From Shewanella woodyi ATCC 51908 (GTDB taxonomy: Bacteria; Pseudomonadota; Gammaproteobacteria; Enterobacterales; Shewanellaceae), in the NCBI RefSeq assembly GCF_000019525.1, contig NC_010506.1, positions 2,790,001-2,854,000 on the forward strand: DNA of 64,000 nt, read 5' to 3'. Under the pieces are notes generated by a model. It was not told the DNA's origin. It did not search any database and worked only from the letters and a program-made list of their open reading frames with translations. Made by a program: the position numbers and the translations under genes. Shown here piece after piece: positions 55,688 to 64,000 of the stretch (its first letter is position 1; the number at the start of each line of letters is the position of its first letter).

Positions 55688-57832
55688 TTAGTTCCAAGGG
55701 CTGACAGTGATACTTGACGGCATCATCAGCTCATATCCCCATCGTCTCTGTCTATTCTTCTCTTCAATCCCTGTATTGAGATTTTTTAATCGAGTTTGGA
55801 AACGACTCAGGTGTTGGTATACATCTGGATCGTGCATAAACTGCCCCTTTGGGTACTTTCCTAATGAACGATGCCACTTATTAGGAAGATCAACAAAGAT
55901 CCGCGAGAAGACGAAAAGCCCCATACCAGCATTCAACGGAGGACAGACATTTAACCAGTCTTGCTGTGATTTGACTTCATCATTGCGCGGGGTTCTGTCC
56001 GAGTAATAACCCAATGACCCCAGCTTAATAAAGGAGGGAAAACGGTCTAGAGCGTGATTAACTGACATCCAATAGATTAGGCGAGTAACCGTATCGACTA
56101 ATGTGTCGAATAACAGAATTTGCGAGGGGAAACCATTCACACCAGCTTCATTGACTGTTTCCTGACAGAAATTTTGCAACTCGATATCTTCAGCCACGTC
56201 ACTGTCATTAGCATAATAGAGTGACAGGTAACTCTCTACCCAATCGTGAATGATAGGGTACATGCCGTTATCATCATGGATGGGAAAATCTGATATGGCA
56301 TCAAACTCACTATGCTGGTTACGCTCTACTGGTGTCGAGTCAGTGATAAAGTGGTATTCACTAGCACGCCTTAAGGTACTTTCTACAAAAGCTTCACTTG
56401 TAAACCCGGATAAACGCTCAATTGCACCGGTTAATAAGCCATCGTAGCCGTTACCATACTCGCCATCTTGTAATGGGAACTGAACATCACTGAATACACC
56501 AATATGATTATTCATGATAAGCGACATAAAATGAGTTTCAAGCAGAGCCGTTAATGGATGCTGTTTGGGAATGGTACGATAAAATGCAATAGGAATCGGT
56601 CCCAGGTAGATATGGGTAGAGAGGTGGTCGACAACCGAGGCCATAGAGTGTGCGGTTGTAAGCGTACTCTTAGCCATCTGCCATGACCAGTAATCATTGT
56701 TTGGTGTTAGGATTTGCGATAAAGGCCTTGCAGGATTTTGGATATTGAGAAACTTCCACCAGAACCACTCGCCGAAATCAGCAGGTTGATCTTGGGTTGA
56801 CTGTATGGCGATAGTTTTCAACGCTCCCCCTGATTTTGGAACAGCGAACAAACCGATTGAGGCATGAAGTCGAGCGCCGTAGGCCTCAGTGGGTCTTGAG
56901 TTAACAAACTCATCGTGAAACTCACCATAATTGACAATAAACACGCGCCCCTCATTCATGGCCGTGTCTAAATCGTCGTTTGCAAATGCCGGCGTGCTTC
57001 TAAAGTGTGTATTTGTGACTGGGAAATTGCTTAGGTGCTGAGTATAAGGTTTTAAGCGAGAGTAAGGGGAAGCTGGGGAGAGTTGCAGCCAACCCATGAG
57101 ATCGTCATCGAAGATATCACTGTCATAGGCTTGTTTGGGGTATCTTTGCTGATTATCTGGAAAGAAGTTTAGCTCCTCAATGTTGATCGCTTTTCGTTGA
57201 GGGAAGAGGGTTAAAATGGGATCAATGATCTCCAGTTTAAAACTGTCAGGATCGTTATCGGTAAAGTTCTGTACAACAATGTTCAGCAAATCGGCAAAGT
57301 TAAGTAAAATTGTTGGATTTAGTATAAATGCCCATAGGTGTTTAGCTACATACTCAGGTACCGCTTCAAATATGTCGGTGCCATCATCGCCAGGATCTGT
57401 GTCGTTGACGCCAAAGTCATCCTCTTGAGCTCGAGTATCTCGCTCCTCTTGTGTGCCTCTGAGCACCCAATGAGTGTTATTAGTTACATCTTCTGAGAGT
57501 ATATTGCCATGGACGACCGCACCATTAACTCGGCTGGCATCAAACCAGTTGTTCTCTTTTGCTGTGGCAAGTTCTGCCTCACGCTCTAATTGATTTGACT
57601 GCTCCGCGTTTTGATAAAGGCTTGGATAAGGGTACTCTGGAAGTTCGCGGTGAGTTGCTCCAAGACCAATAGGCCAAGGTTTTGAGATTGAGAGCATATG
57701 GGGGAGTTCAAACGTTCGGGTTCCCACAGAGGAGAGTTGCCTGTTTTCAAGTTGTTCCTTAAAATTGTCCAGCTCTCTCTTTACGCTCTGATAGCTTTGT
57801 GTTCTCCGTTTACCTCTTATTTTTATGCTCAT
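55688..57832 (-). CDS. Lipoxygenase-fold protein with altered iron ligands
   Basis: The 714-residue protein shows the lipoxygenase catalytic-domain pattern. SWQMAKSTLTTAHSMASVVD, then DHLSTHIYLGPIPIAFYRTI, QHPLTALLETHF and WVESYLSLYY all align by eye with plant and animal enzymes. Aligned with soybean lipoxygenase, ligand His499 becomes Met397, His504 becomes Asp402 (His403 is next to it) and His690 is kept (His593). Asn694 becomes Arg597, and the terminal Ile becomes Asn714. It lacks an obvious signal peptide and a PLAT domain. It may use a different metal arrangement, do another reaction or be a binding protein. It lies third in an operon after DUF1302 and DUF1329 genes. Confidence 0.78.
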   Translation of the reverse strand: MSIKIRGKRRTQSYQSVKRELDNFKEQLENRQLSSVGTRTFELPHMLSISKPWPIGLGATHRELPEYPYPSLYQNAEQSNQLEREAELATAKENNWFDASRVNGAVVHGNILSEDVTNNTHWVLRGTQEERDTRAQEDDFGVNDTDPGDDGTDIFEAVPEYVAKHLWAFILNPTILLNFADLLNIVVQNFTDNDPDSFKLEIIDPILTLFPQRKAINIEELNFFPDNQQRYPKQAYDSDIFDDDLMGWLQLSPASPYSRLKPYTQHLSNFPVTNTHFRSTPAFANDDLDTAMNEGRVFIVNYGEFHDEFVNSRPTEAYGARLHASIGLFAVPKSGGALKTIAIQSTQDQPADFGEWFWWKFLNIQNPARPLSQILTPNNDYWSWQMAKSTLTTAHSMASVVDHLSTHIYLGPIPIAFYRTIPKQHPLTALLETHFMSLIMNNHIGVFSDVQFPLQDGEYGNGYDGLLTGAIERLSGFTSEAFVESTLRRASEYHFITDSTPVERNQHSEFDAISDFPIHDDNGMYPIIHDWVESYLSLYYANDSDVAEDIELQNFCQETVNEAGVNGFPSQILLFDTLVDTVTRLIYWMSVNHALDRFPSFIKLGSLGYYSDRTPRNDEVKSQQDWLNVCPPLNAGMGLFVFSRIFVDLPNKWHRSLGKYPKGQFMHDPDVYQHLSRFQTRLKNLNTGIEEKNRQRRWGYELMMPSSITVSPWN

Positions 57833-57947
57833 AGTGTCATCCTTCGCAGCAGCGAGTTTAATGTCAAAGCAGGACAGTCACGACCAAGATACTCAAGGTT
57901 GCTTATTTAGCTTGGTAATTGTGACTGTCCGATGGGTTTAGTTGGGT

Positions 57948-59303
57948 TTAGCGGCCTACACGTCTTAGTGCCGCTGAGGTAAAGTCCTTTCTTGTTGCCT
58001 TACCTCCCCATTTGATAAAGCTAGGCTCTTCATTACTGAGACCTGTCACTAGGTAACGACCTGAATCGAGATCGTGGAGTGTTTCAGCCACCATCCATGG
58101 GGTGTCTACATCGTAGAACTGAATGTTGTGGGCTTCTGACACTTTCCACAGTTCACCGCGATTATCGAAATGGTCAATCACAGATGCTCCCCATGAATCT
58201 TCATCGATATACAGGGTTCGCTTTGAGTAGATGTGGCGAGAGCCTGACTTGATATTGGCCTCAACAACCCATACTCGATGGAGCTCATAGCGAAGGTAGT
58301 CGGGGTTAAGGTGGCCGGCACCAATCAGCTCATCATACTCCAGTTCAGTGTTGAGAAGTGGGTAGGCGTTATAGGGAATATAGATCTCCTTTTTGCCTTT
58401 TAATGTCCACTCATAACGATCTGGTGAGCCATTGTACATATCATAATTATCAGTGGTTCTTAGGCCATCGGTACCTGCACCGGGTCCATCGTATGCCACA
58501 TTGGGTGCACGTCTTACACGGCGTTGGCCTGAGTTATAAACCCAAGCGCGCCTGGCTTCTTCAAATTGATCTATGGTTTCATGTATAAGCAGAGCTGTAC
58601 CGGTTAATCTCGCAGGCGCAGTGATCCGCTGCAGGTAGTAAAACAGGACATTCTTATCTTTATCGGCGTCACGTCCACCCTCTAAGTACTCTGGCCAAAC
58701 TAATCGGTCGGTGATCTTAACGGGTACAAACGCACCACCAGATTGAACTGGAATGGCAGTTGCTACACGTACAGCAGAGCCACCTCTGAAACGAGTGATA
58801 TGATTCCAGACTACTTCCAGCCCATTATTTGGGATGGGAAAGGGGATTGTGGTATCAAAATCCACAAGCCCATAGCCACTCTCAATCAATGATGCACTTT
58901 GGGCATTTTGCTCAATGAGGGGGTAGATAGAGTCTGGATAAGCAACCGTTCTATGAGTTTTATACACTGGCATCCGGTAGTCAGGGTACTTCTTGAACAT
59001 GGCTATTTGACCTTGGGTCAGATTATCCTGATAGTCAGCCATATTCTTAGCGGTAATGGTAAATAGCGGCTTTTCATCGGCAAAAGGGTTCACTGGCCTT
59101 CCAAAGTCGGGGCTTTTGGGCATATTTTGGCTGTTTAGTCCGCCAGTCCAAGCTGGAATGGTTCCCGCTTCATTCGCGGCCATCTCTGCGCCTAATGGAG
59201 TGAGTTCTTTACCTATTTTGCTCGCCTCTTCGGGAGTCACTTTGGCTGTTACGTTCAGACTCACTAAGGTAAGCAGAGCTGGTATGAGTGTGAGATATTT
59301 CAT
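57948..59303 (-). CDS. DUF1329-family exported protein
   Basis: The 451-residue protein has a signal peptide (MKYLTLIPALLTLVSLNVTA) and then the family opening VTPEEASKIGKELTPLGAEM and AGTIPAWTGGL. The body has WNHITRFRGGSAVRV, RRAPNVAYDGPGAGTDGLRT and HRVWVVEANIKSGSRHIYSK, typical of DUF1329. Its fold is related to LolB/LppX-like lipid carriers. Such genes regularly accompany DUF1302 outer-membrane proteins and RND exporters in lipid or sterol loci. A periplasmic lipid-carrier role is inferred. No RND gene is in this window. Confidence 0.88.
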   Translation of the reverse strand: MKYLTLIPALLTLVSLNVTAKVTPEEASKIGKELTPLGAEMAANEAGTIPAWTGGLNSQNMPKSPDFGRPVNPFADEKPLFTITAKNMADYQDNLTQGQIAMFKKYPDYRMPVYKTHRTVAYPDSIYPLIEQNAQSASLIESGYGLVDFDTTIPFPIPNNGLEVVWNHITRFRGGSAVRVATAIPVQSGGAFVPVKITDRLVWPEYLEGGRDADKDKNVLFYYLQRITAPARLTGTALLIHETIDQFEEARRAWVYNSGQRRVRRAPNVAYDGPGAGTDGLRTTDNYDMYNGSPDRYEWTLKGKKEIYIPYNAYPLLNTELEYDELIGAGHLNPDYLRYELHRVWVVEANIKSGSRHIYSKRTLYIDEDSWGASVIDHFDNRGELWKVSEAHNIQFYDVDTPWMVAETLHDLDSGRYLVTGLSNEEPSFIKWGGKATRKDFTSAALRRVGR

Positions 59304-59326
59304 CTTATATTCTCTTATCCAATTAA

Positions 59327-61147
59327 TTAGTAGGAGATATCTAGGCTAAGAGCTAAGAAATCTTTATCTTGTAGTGTGTTATGGCTACCACCGGAAAAGG
59401 ATTTGTAGCTTAAAGTTGTGGCGTATTTTTGAAGGTATGAGGCTTCTAATGCTATGCCTATTGCTCGGCTTCCTTCATTGAACTGCTGCCCTGGTGCTGG
59501 TGAGTTGCCATCAACGTCATGTGACCAAGACAGTGTTGGTTTAAAAGAGATCCCAGCGACTAAATCAGGGTATTCCCATACGGCATTTAAGCGATAACCC
59601 CATGCGGTGTCAGTGGTAAAACCTTCATCCTGACAATCTGAGCCTATGGCGCCTGCGGCCACTAAATTAGTACAGTTTATTCCATTGCCGAGATCGAAAT
59701 TGGCTAAACCAAAAACAGTGTTACGGCCATACCTTTGGTTTGAGTCCTCCACACCGTCGGTATGAACAAAGCCTATCTCGCCTATCAGAGATAACCTTGA
59801 TGCCCCCATAAACTGTTCAATAAACTGAATACCGGTTAACTGAATTTGAGTCACATCAAACTCATCGTAACCTTTGGCCACACCGCCTTTCTCTGTTGCT
59901 AGCACTCGCGGTGTATAACGAAAAATGGGTGATTCACTGAGTACGCCATTGAGGATCTCTGCACCATTAATCTGTACCGGAGAGTCTGGCTTGTATGAGA
60001 TCTCACCTGATACGGCAACGCCTTTTATATTGGTGGCGAAACTTGCCCCAAAAAATTGTAGATCTTCTGGGAACTCAACCTGATAAGCAGGGTTCAGTGC
60101 TGAAATGCTTCCACCAGTAGGATCCAATGAGCTCGGAATAAATACATCCGTGACACCAGGGATCGTTGTAGTAGCACTACGTACGGCGTTAATCATGGGA
60201 ACACGGGAGTGGATATTGAGGTAATAAAGCCCAAACTCTGTGTCATTAAGGGCTTCGGAGTAGTATTTTAGAGATAAACCGTATTGACCTATGTCATCGG
60301 GTTCCACATCATCTCTGCGTTTTGCATAGAAGCCTCCCTCAAGTGCTGCTCGGTCATTAACACTAATGGTGACAGCATTACAGCCGTCGGCAACAAAGTC
60401 GCCACTTGAAAACAAGGTTCCACAACCATCAATCTGAGTCTTCTCCCACTCAAATTGGTAGAAGGCTTCTACAGAGAGTGATTCAGTGACCCCAAGAGAC
60501 GCGTAAAACATGCCAACAGGCAGGTAAGCTTCTTTTAATGTCGCTCCAGGTCGGCGAAATGCACTGACATCAAAAGGGTTTACAGAATTGATCCCTCCCT
60601 GAATAAAGGTACTTTCGCCCCAACTAATCACCTGTCGACCTAATCTAAGATCTAAGGGCATTTCGCCAATCTCTGTTTGTGTAAACAGATAAGCATCGAG
60701 TAGGGTGATCCCTGAGAACTTGGCGTTATCAGCGAAGCCATCATCACTCAATGGTGTATTGGGTATGTAGCCGTTTACTGAGTTACCATGTGGACGATCA
60801 CCATCAGACAACTCAGTGTCATACCAGTATTTTATGCGAACAAATGCCCCGAAGTTATCCCGTGTAAGCAGGAATTCGTTTGTCCCTTTGATTATTTGAG
60901 AGTAGGTATCATGTTTCTCAAAGTTTAGGTTGCCATCATCTGTGGTCATGGTGGCGCCTGTTCCACCATTTTGATTGCCAATAAATGTAGGATCTTGCCC
61001 CGTCATTCTCCAGCTGGCACCCAGTGAGAGCTGCGAATTGATCTGTAATGCTATATCTTTATCTTCACCAAAATAGAAATCGGCTGAGTAAACCGGATGA
61101 CAAAACATGCTGGCAAAAGCGATTAGTACAGGTTTTTTTAATTTCAT
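59327..61147 (-). CDS. DUF1302-family outer-membrane beta-barrel protein
   Basis: The 606-residue protein starts with a signal peptide (about 1-21, ending PVYSA) and continues with beta-barrel sequence typical of DUF1302. Examples are INSQLSLGASWRMTGQDPTF, LRLGRQVISWGESTFIQGGI, NPFDVSAFRRPGATLKEAYL and the last strand KDFLALSLDISY. It is the first gene of the minus-strand operon and is divergent from the AraC-type regulator. DUF1302 proteins are thought to form outer-membrane channels for hydrophobic compounds. Confidence 0.9.
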   Translation of the reverse strand: MKLKKPVLIAFASMFCHPVYSADFYFGEDKDIALQINSQLSLGASWRMTGQDPTFIGNQNGGTGATMTTDDGNLNFEKHDTYSQIIKGTNEFLLTRDNFGAFVRIKYWYDTELSDGDRPHGNSVNGYIPNTPLSDDGFADNAKFSGITLLDAYLFTQTEIGEMPLDLRLGRQVISWGESTFIQGGINSVNPFDVSAFRRPGATLKEAYLPVGMFYASLGVTESLSVEAFYQFEWEKTQIDGCGTLFSSGDFVADGCNAVTISVNDRAALEGGFYAKRRDDVEPDDIGQYGLSLKYYSEALNDTEFGLYYLNIHSRVPMINAVRSATTTIPGVTDVFIPSSLDPTGGSISALNPAYQVEFPEDLQFFGASFATNIKGVAVSGEISYKPDSPVQINGAEILNGVLSESPIFRYTPRVLATEKGGVAKGYDEFDVTQIQLTGIQFIEQFMGASRLSLIGEIGFVHTDGVEDSNQRYGRNTVFGLANFDLGNGINCTNLVAAGAIGSDCQDEGFTTDTAWGYRLNAVWEYPDLVAGISFKPTLSWSHDVDGNSPAPGQQFNEGSRAIGIALEASYLQKYATTLSYKSFSGGSHNTLQDKDFLALSLDISY

Positions 61148-61584
61148 TTCTAGTACCTTGTTATTATTTTTACCTTTTCAACATACGAGCTTTTTAGTCA
61201 AAAAAAATATCAATCCGCGCCAAGTTCTTATCATTCAATCAGTCGTTTGTTTTTAACAAATGACTCAAAATGTTTTTTTCTTAATATTTAGAGTTAGCTA
61301 GAGATTGTTTGCTGAAAATTGCAATTCAAATAGCTGTTTGGACACAAATGTTAACGGCTTGTAGTTAGTTGTGGCGTGTGGCATCTTGAGTAAAGGAGCT
61401 CATCATCTACCCCACAATATGGGCGGTGTTGCTGGCTTTATATGAAGATCAATGACTGATCTGGTGGCTACGGCTTTGTGCTAGTTGAGGTCAAGATAGG
61501 GAAGTAACTCACTTCGGTTATTTAATCTTTTCAACTTGAAGCCACTATCTAAGTTCATAATAAACTGATGAAAGAAGGCTGATT
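61148..61584. other. Divergent control region of the lipid cluster
   Basis: This 437-bp AT-rich stretch lies between the DUF1302 gene and the AraC-type regulator and must hold both promoters and the regulator's sites. I see no clear direct or inverted repeat long enough to name as the operator. Confidence 0.5.
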
Positions 61585-62628
61585 TTGGCAGACTACTACT
61601 CAACATTAAGTGGATGGATAATACCTTTTTCAAGAGCAATGGATGCCTGTGATATCGATGTCGACAAGGCATTTTCTGTTTGTGGAATTGATGCTAGTGC
61701 GGTGAAAGATCCTGAAGCGAGAATAGGCACGCAAAGGTTCGTCGAACTTTTGGATTACTGCAACGATCTTAGGGAGGTTAATGACTTCTCTATTCAAGTG
61801 GGCCAATATTTTCATCCTGGAATGTTTCATGCGCTAGGCTACGCTATGATGACATCCAATACACTCAAAGATGCCTTAGCCCGAATTGTCACCTATAAGA
61901 GAGTGGTATCTAACGCCTGCACGCTGGATCTTGATGAAACCCAAGAGCATTTAGTGCTTAAAATGATGGTGAGTACATTCGAGACTACAGGTCGAAAAGT
62001 CCTAAGCCGAGAAGCCACTGAAACATTTTTGGCCATTGTGGTGCAATTTACCAGAGAGTTGTTAGGAGTTAACTTTCATCCTAAAAGAGTGATTATTGGT
62101 TATGAGCAACCACAACATGGCACCAAGTACTTAAATCAGTTTTTTGAGTGTGATGTTGAATTTGGCGATGGTGATTCCTATTTATACTTTGAAAAAGTTC
62201 ATGCTGAAGAGTATCTCTGTGTCGCAAACCCTATGATCAATGGCATACATGAAAAGATGTTGACGGACTTTCTAAGCCGTATCGACAGGCATGATCTGAC
62301 CTACGTGATCAAAAATAAAATTTATGAGATCTTACCCTTAGGAGCACCGTCTCAACAGGAGATAGCAGATAAGCTGGGGATGAGCTTGCGCAACCTGCAG
62401 CGCAAATTACAGGAGCAGGACACATGCTATAAAACCATTTTAGAGGACACACGCAAATCATTAACTCTAGATTACATTAAGCAAGCACATCTGAGCTTAA
62501 GTGAAATTGGTTATCTGGTTGGCTTCTCCAGTGTCGGTAATTTTAATCGTGCATTTAAACGTTGGACCAACTTAACACCTGGAGAGTACAGAAGAGGCTA
62601 TATCTCCGACGGAAATATTCGTAACTAG
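61585..62628 (+). CDS. AraC-family transcriptional regulator (OruR/ArgR-like N-domain)
   Basis: The 347-residue protein has an N-terminal sensor domain of the arabinose-binding-like type seen in OruR and fatty-acid-related AraC proteins (about 15-220; FHALGYAMMTSNTLKDALAR). A C-terminal double helix-turn-helix follows (about 250-345; EIADKLGMSLRNLQRKLQEQ and IGYLVGFSSVGNFNRAFKRW). The start is TTG 61585, with AAGG six bases upstream. It is divergent from the DUF1302 operon and points toward the fadD-like gene, so it probably controls both in response to a lipid. Confidence 0.88.
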   Translation: MADYYSTLSGWIIPFSRAMDACDIDVDKAFSVCGIDASAVKDPEARIGTQRFVELLDYCNDLREVNDFSIQVGQYFHPGMFHALGYAMMTSNTLKDALARIVTYKRVVSNACTLDLDETQEHLVLKMMVSTFETTGRKVLSREATETFLAIVVQFTRELLGVNFHPKRVIIGYEQPQHGTKYLNQFFECDVEFGDGDSYLYFEKVHAEEYLCVANPMINGIHEKMLTDFLSRIDRHDLTYVIKNKIYEILPLGAPSQQEIADKLGMSLRNLQRKLQEQDTCYKTILEDTRKSLTLDYIKQAHLSLSEIGYLVGFSSVGNFNRAFKRWTNLTPGEYRRGYISDGNIRN

Positions 62629-62856
62629 TTAGTTTAAAATAATTAACTCTATTTCACTCCCTCCTATTTAACAATCTTGTTTATCAAAATATGACAAGCA
62701 TTTGGCGCGTTTAGCGTATCAATTCCACCTTTAGTTTAGCAAACTGGTGTTTCCTACTTTTTCATCCCCTGTTTATTTGGTTGAGCATTAAAACAACTAA
62801 ACTTTGTCGCCATTAAACAGATTATTTACGCCTCAGTCTTGGGCAAAGGAAACAGA

Positions 62857-64000
62857 ATGAGTCAGTTATTCAACAGTAAGATTGAAGATTTAGCCAGCCT
62901 GATTGAGTCAAGTATGAGTAAGTATGGTAAAGCACCTGCCTTTGAGTGTTTTGGTCAAACCCTCACTTTTGAAGAGTTGGAACGTCTATCTGGTGCGTTA
63001 GGTGCATGGCTTCAGCATAGTTCCGGACTCGTTGCCGGTGACAGAATTATTATACAACTGCCTAATATTAACCAATTCCCCATTGCAGTATTTGCAGCGC
63101 TACGTGCTGGACTCGTGGTGGTCAATACCAACCCACTTTATACCCCGCGTGAGATGCTACATCAGTTTACTAATTCAGGCGCTAAGGGGATCATTATCCT
63201 GCAAGACCTTCTGGGTAAGCTGTCTGAAGTGATAGAGAGCACAGAGATTGGTACTGTTATAGTCACCCACCCGTTAGATCTCATCTCAAAGAAACTTGCT
63301 TCACCAGAATGGGGAGTAGGGATGATGGATGCGATCGCGCTTGGGGAAACCTATGAGCTTAAGCCTCGATTTAACAAAAATTTAGATGATACTTGCGTTA
63401 TCCAGTACACAGGCGGTACTACAGGGCTATCCAAAGGGGCTTGCTTAACTCATCGAAGCATTTTAAGTAATGTAGGGCAGTTCTTTGAGCGTATAGATGA
63501 AAAACTTGAAGAGCAAAAAGAGATCTTTGTTTGTCCCTTACCCCTTTATCATATCTACGCTTTTGTGGTGAATATGATCATGTTATTTAGTAAGGGAAAC
63601 CTAAATTTACTTATCCCTAATCCTAGGGATCTCGATGCCTTAGTGAAGAGCATTGGGGAGCATAAGATCACTGGATTTAGTGGCATTAACACCTTATTTG
63701 TCGGTCTATGCCAGCATCCAGGATTTAAAGGATTAGATTTTAGCTCACTAAAGATGACTTTTTCTGGGGGATCGGCGCTGTCAATGCATGCGGCTCAAAC
63801 CTGGCAAAATCTCACAGGCTGCACGGTAAGTGAAGGTTATGGTCTCACAGAAGCTTCACCGGTTGTTTGCATGAATGAACCTGGCAATGAACAGCTTGCC
63901 TCTGTGGGGAGACCCTTAATCGGTACGCAGGTGGAAATTTGGGATGAGCACGATAGGGTGTTGCCTATTGGTGAGCAGGGTCAGATTGTCGTTAGGGGAC
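62857..64000 (+). CDS. Long-chain acyl-CoA synthetase, FadD-like (cut by window edge)
   Basis: The gene starts at ATG 62857 with AAAGGA nearby and runs past the right edge without a stop; 381 codons are seen. It is an AMP-forming ligase: P-loop-like motif QYTGGTTGLSKGACLTHRS, CPLPLYHIYAFVVNMI, FSGGSALS and EGYGLTEASPVVCMNEPG. NTNPLYTPREMLHQFTNSGA fits the long-chain FadD group. In the cluster it would activate a fatty acid or modified lipid taken up by the DUF1302/DUF1329 system. It may be a second fadD, not the housekeeping copy. Confidence 0.9.
   Translation, partial: MSQLFNSKIEDLASLIESSMSKYGKAPAFECFGQTLTFEELERLSGALGAWLQHSSGLVAGDRIIIQLPNINQFPIAVFAALRAGLVVVNTNPLYTPREMLHQFTNSGAKGIIILQDLLGKLSEVIESTEIGTVIVTHPLDLISKKLASPEWGVGMMDAIALGETYELKPRFNKNLDDTCVIQYTGGTTGLSKGACLTHRSILSNVGQFFERIDEKLEEQKEIFVCPLPLYHIYAFVVNMIMLFSKGNLNLLIPNPRDLDALVKSIGEHKITGFSGINTLFVGLCQHPGFKGLDFSSLKMTFSGGSALSMHAAQTWQNLTGCTVSEGYGLTEASPVVCMNEPGNEQLASVGRPLIGTQVEIWDEHDRVLPIGEQGQIVVRG

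Overview
The window looks like chromosomal DNA of a Shewanella species, probably one of the marine psychrophilic or piezophilic ones. This is an inference from gene content and order, not from a database match. The order seqA-pgm, ubiG-gyrA-serC, aroA-cmk-rpsA-ihfB-lapA-lapB-pyrF and nrdA-nrdB-yfaE is gammaproteobacterial. The bkd operon, the NIT-domain chemoreceptor, astE, and DUF1302/DUF1329 genes beside fatty-acid genes suit Shewanella. No prophage, CRISPR array or rRNA operon is visible.

Layout. 1-9.4 kb is core metabolism: seqA, pgm, msrA, astE, the branched-chain 2-oxoacid dehydrogenase operon bkdA1-bkdA2-bkdB behind a perfect palindrome, and nadA. 9.5-13.1 kb holds a nitrate/nitrite-type chemoreceptor and an uncharacterised membrane protein/TPR pair. 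13.1-20.8 kb is a decaying accessory island. It has a repeat remnant joined to a compact four-stem palindromic element, two alpha/beta hydrolases (one without its nucleophile serine), a TonB-dependent receptor with an in-frame stop, and a LysR regulator split by an IS110-family element. 21-41 kb returns to housekeeping genes: tRNA-Ser(GGA), cls, a yafD-like gene, a RecQ-family helicase, a DUF885 lipoprotein, a response regulator, an M14 carboxypeptidase, yeaC, ansA, sppA, fadH, nrdAB-yfaE and gph-ubiG. 42-55 kb is the conserved gyrA to pyrF block. 49.1-49.4 kb inside it is a 266-bp MITE-like element whose core is shared with the remnant at 13.2 kb. 55.3-64 kb is a lipid-related accessory cluster: a four-gene minus-strand operon (DUF1302, DUF1329, a lipoxygenase-fold protein, a small Tat-signal protein), divergent from an AraC-type regulator and a fadD-like acyl-CoA synthetase that runs off the right edge.

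Most interesting points. (1) The 5' non-coding end of the IS110-family element can fold into a bridge-RNA-like structure. It carries segments matching both halves of the reconstructed target site in the lysR gene, and segments matching the element's own joined ends. This is a candidate RNA-guided recombinase caught with its target. (2) The lipoxygenase-fold protein appears to have lost most of the canonical iron ligands. It sits in an operon with a small Tat-signal protein that could export it by a hitchhiker mechanism. (3) The four-stem element at 13281-13380 has almost no unpaired junction bases and matches no feature I can name. All alignments were made by eye.
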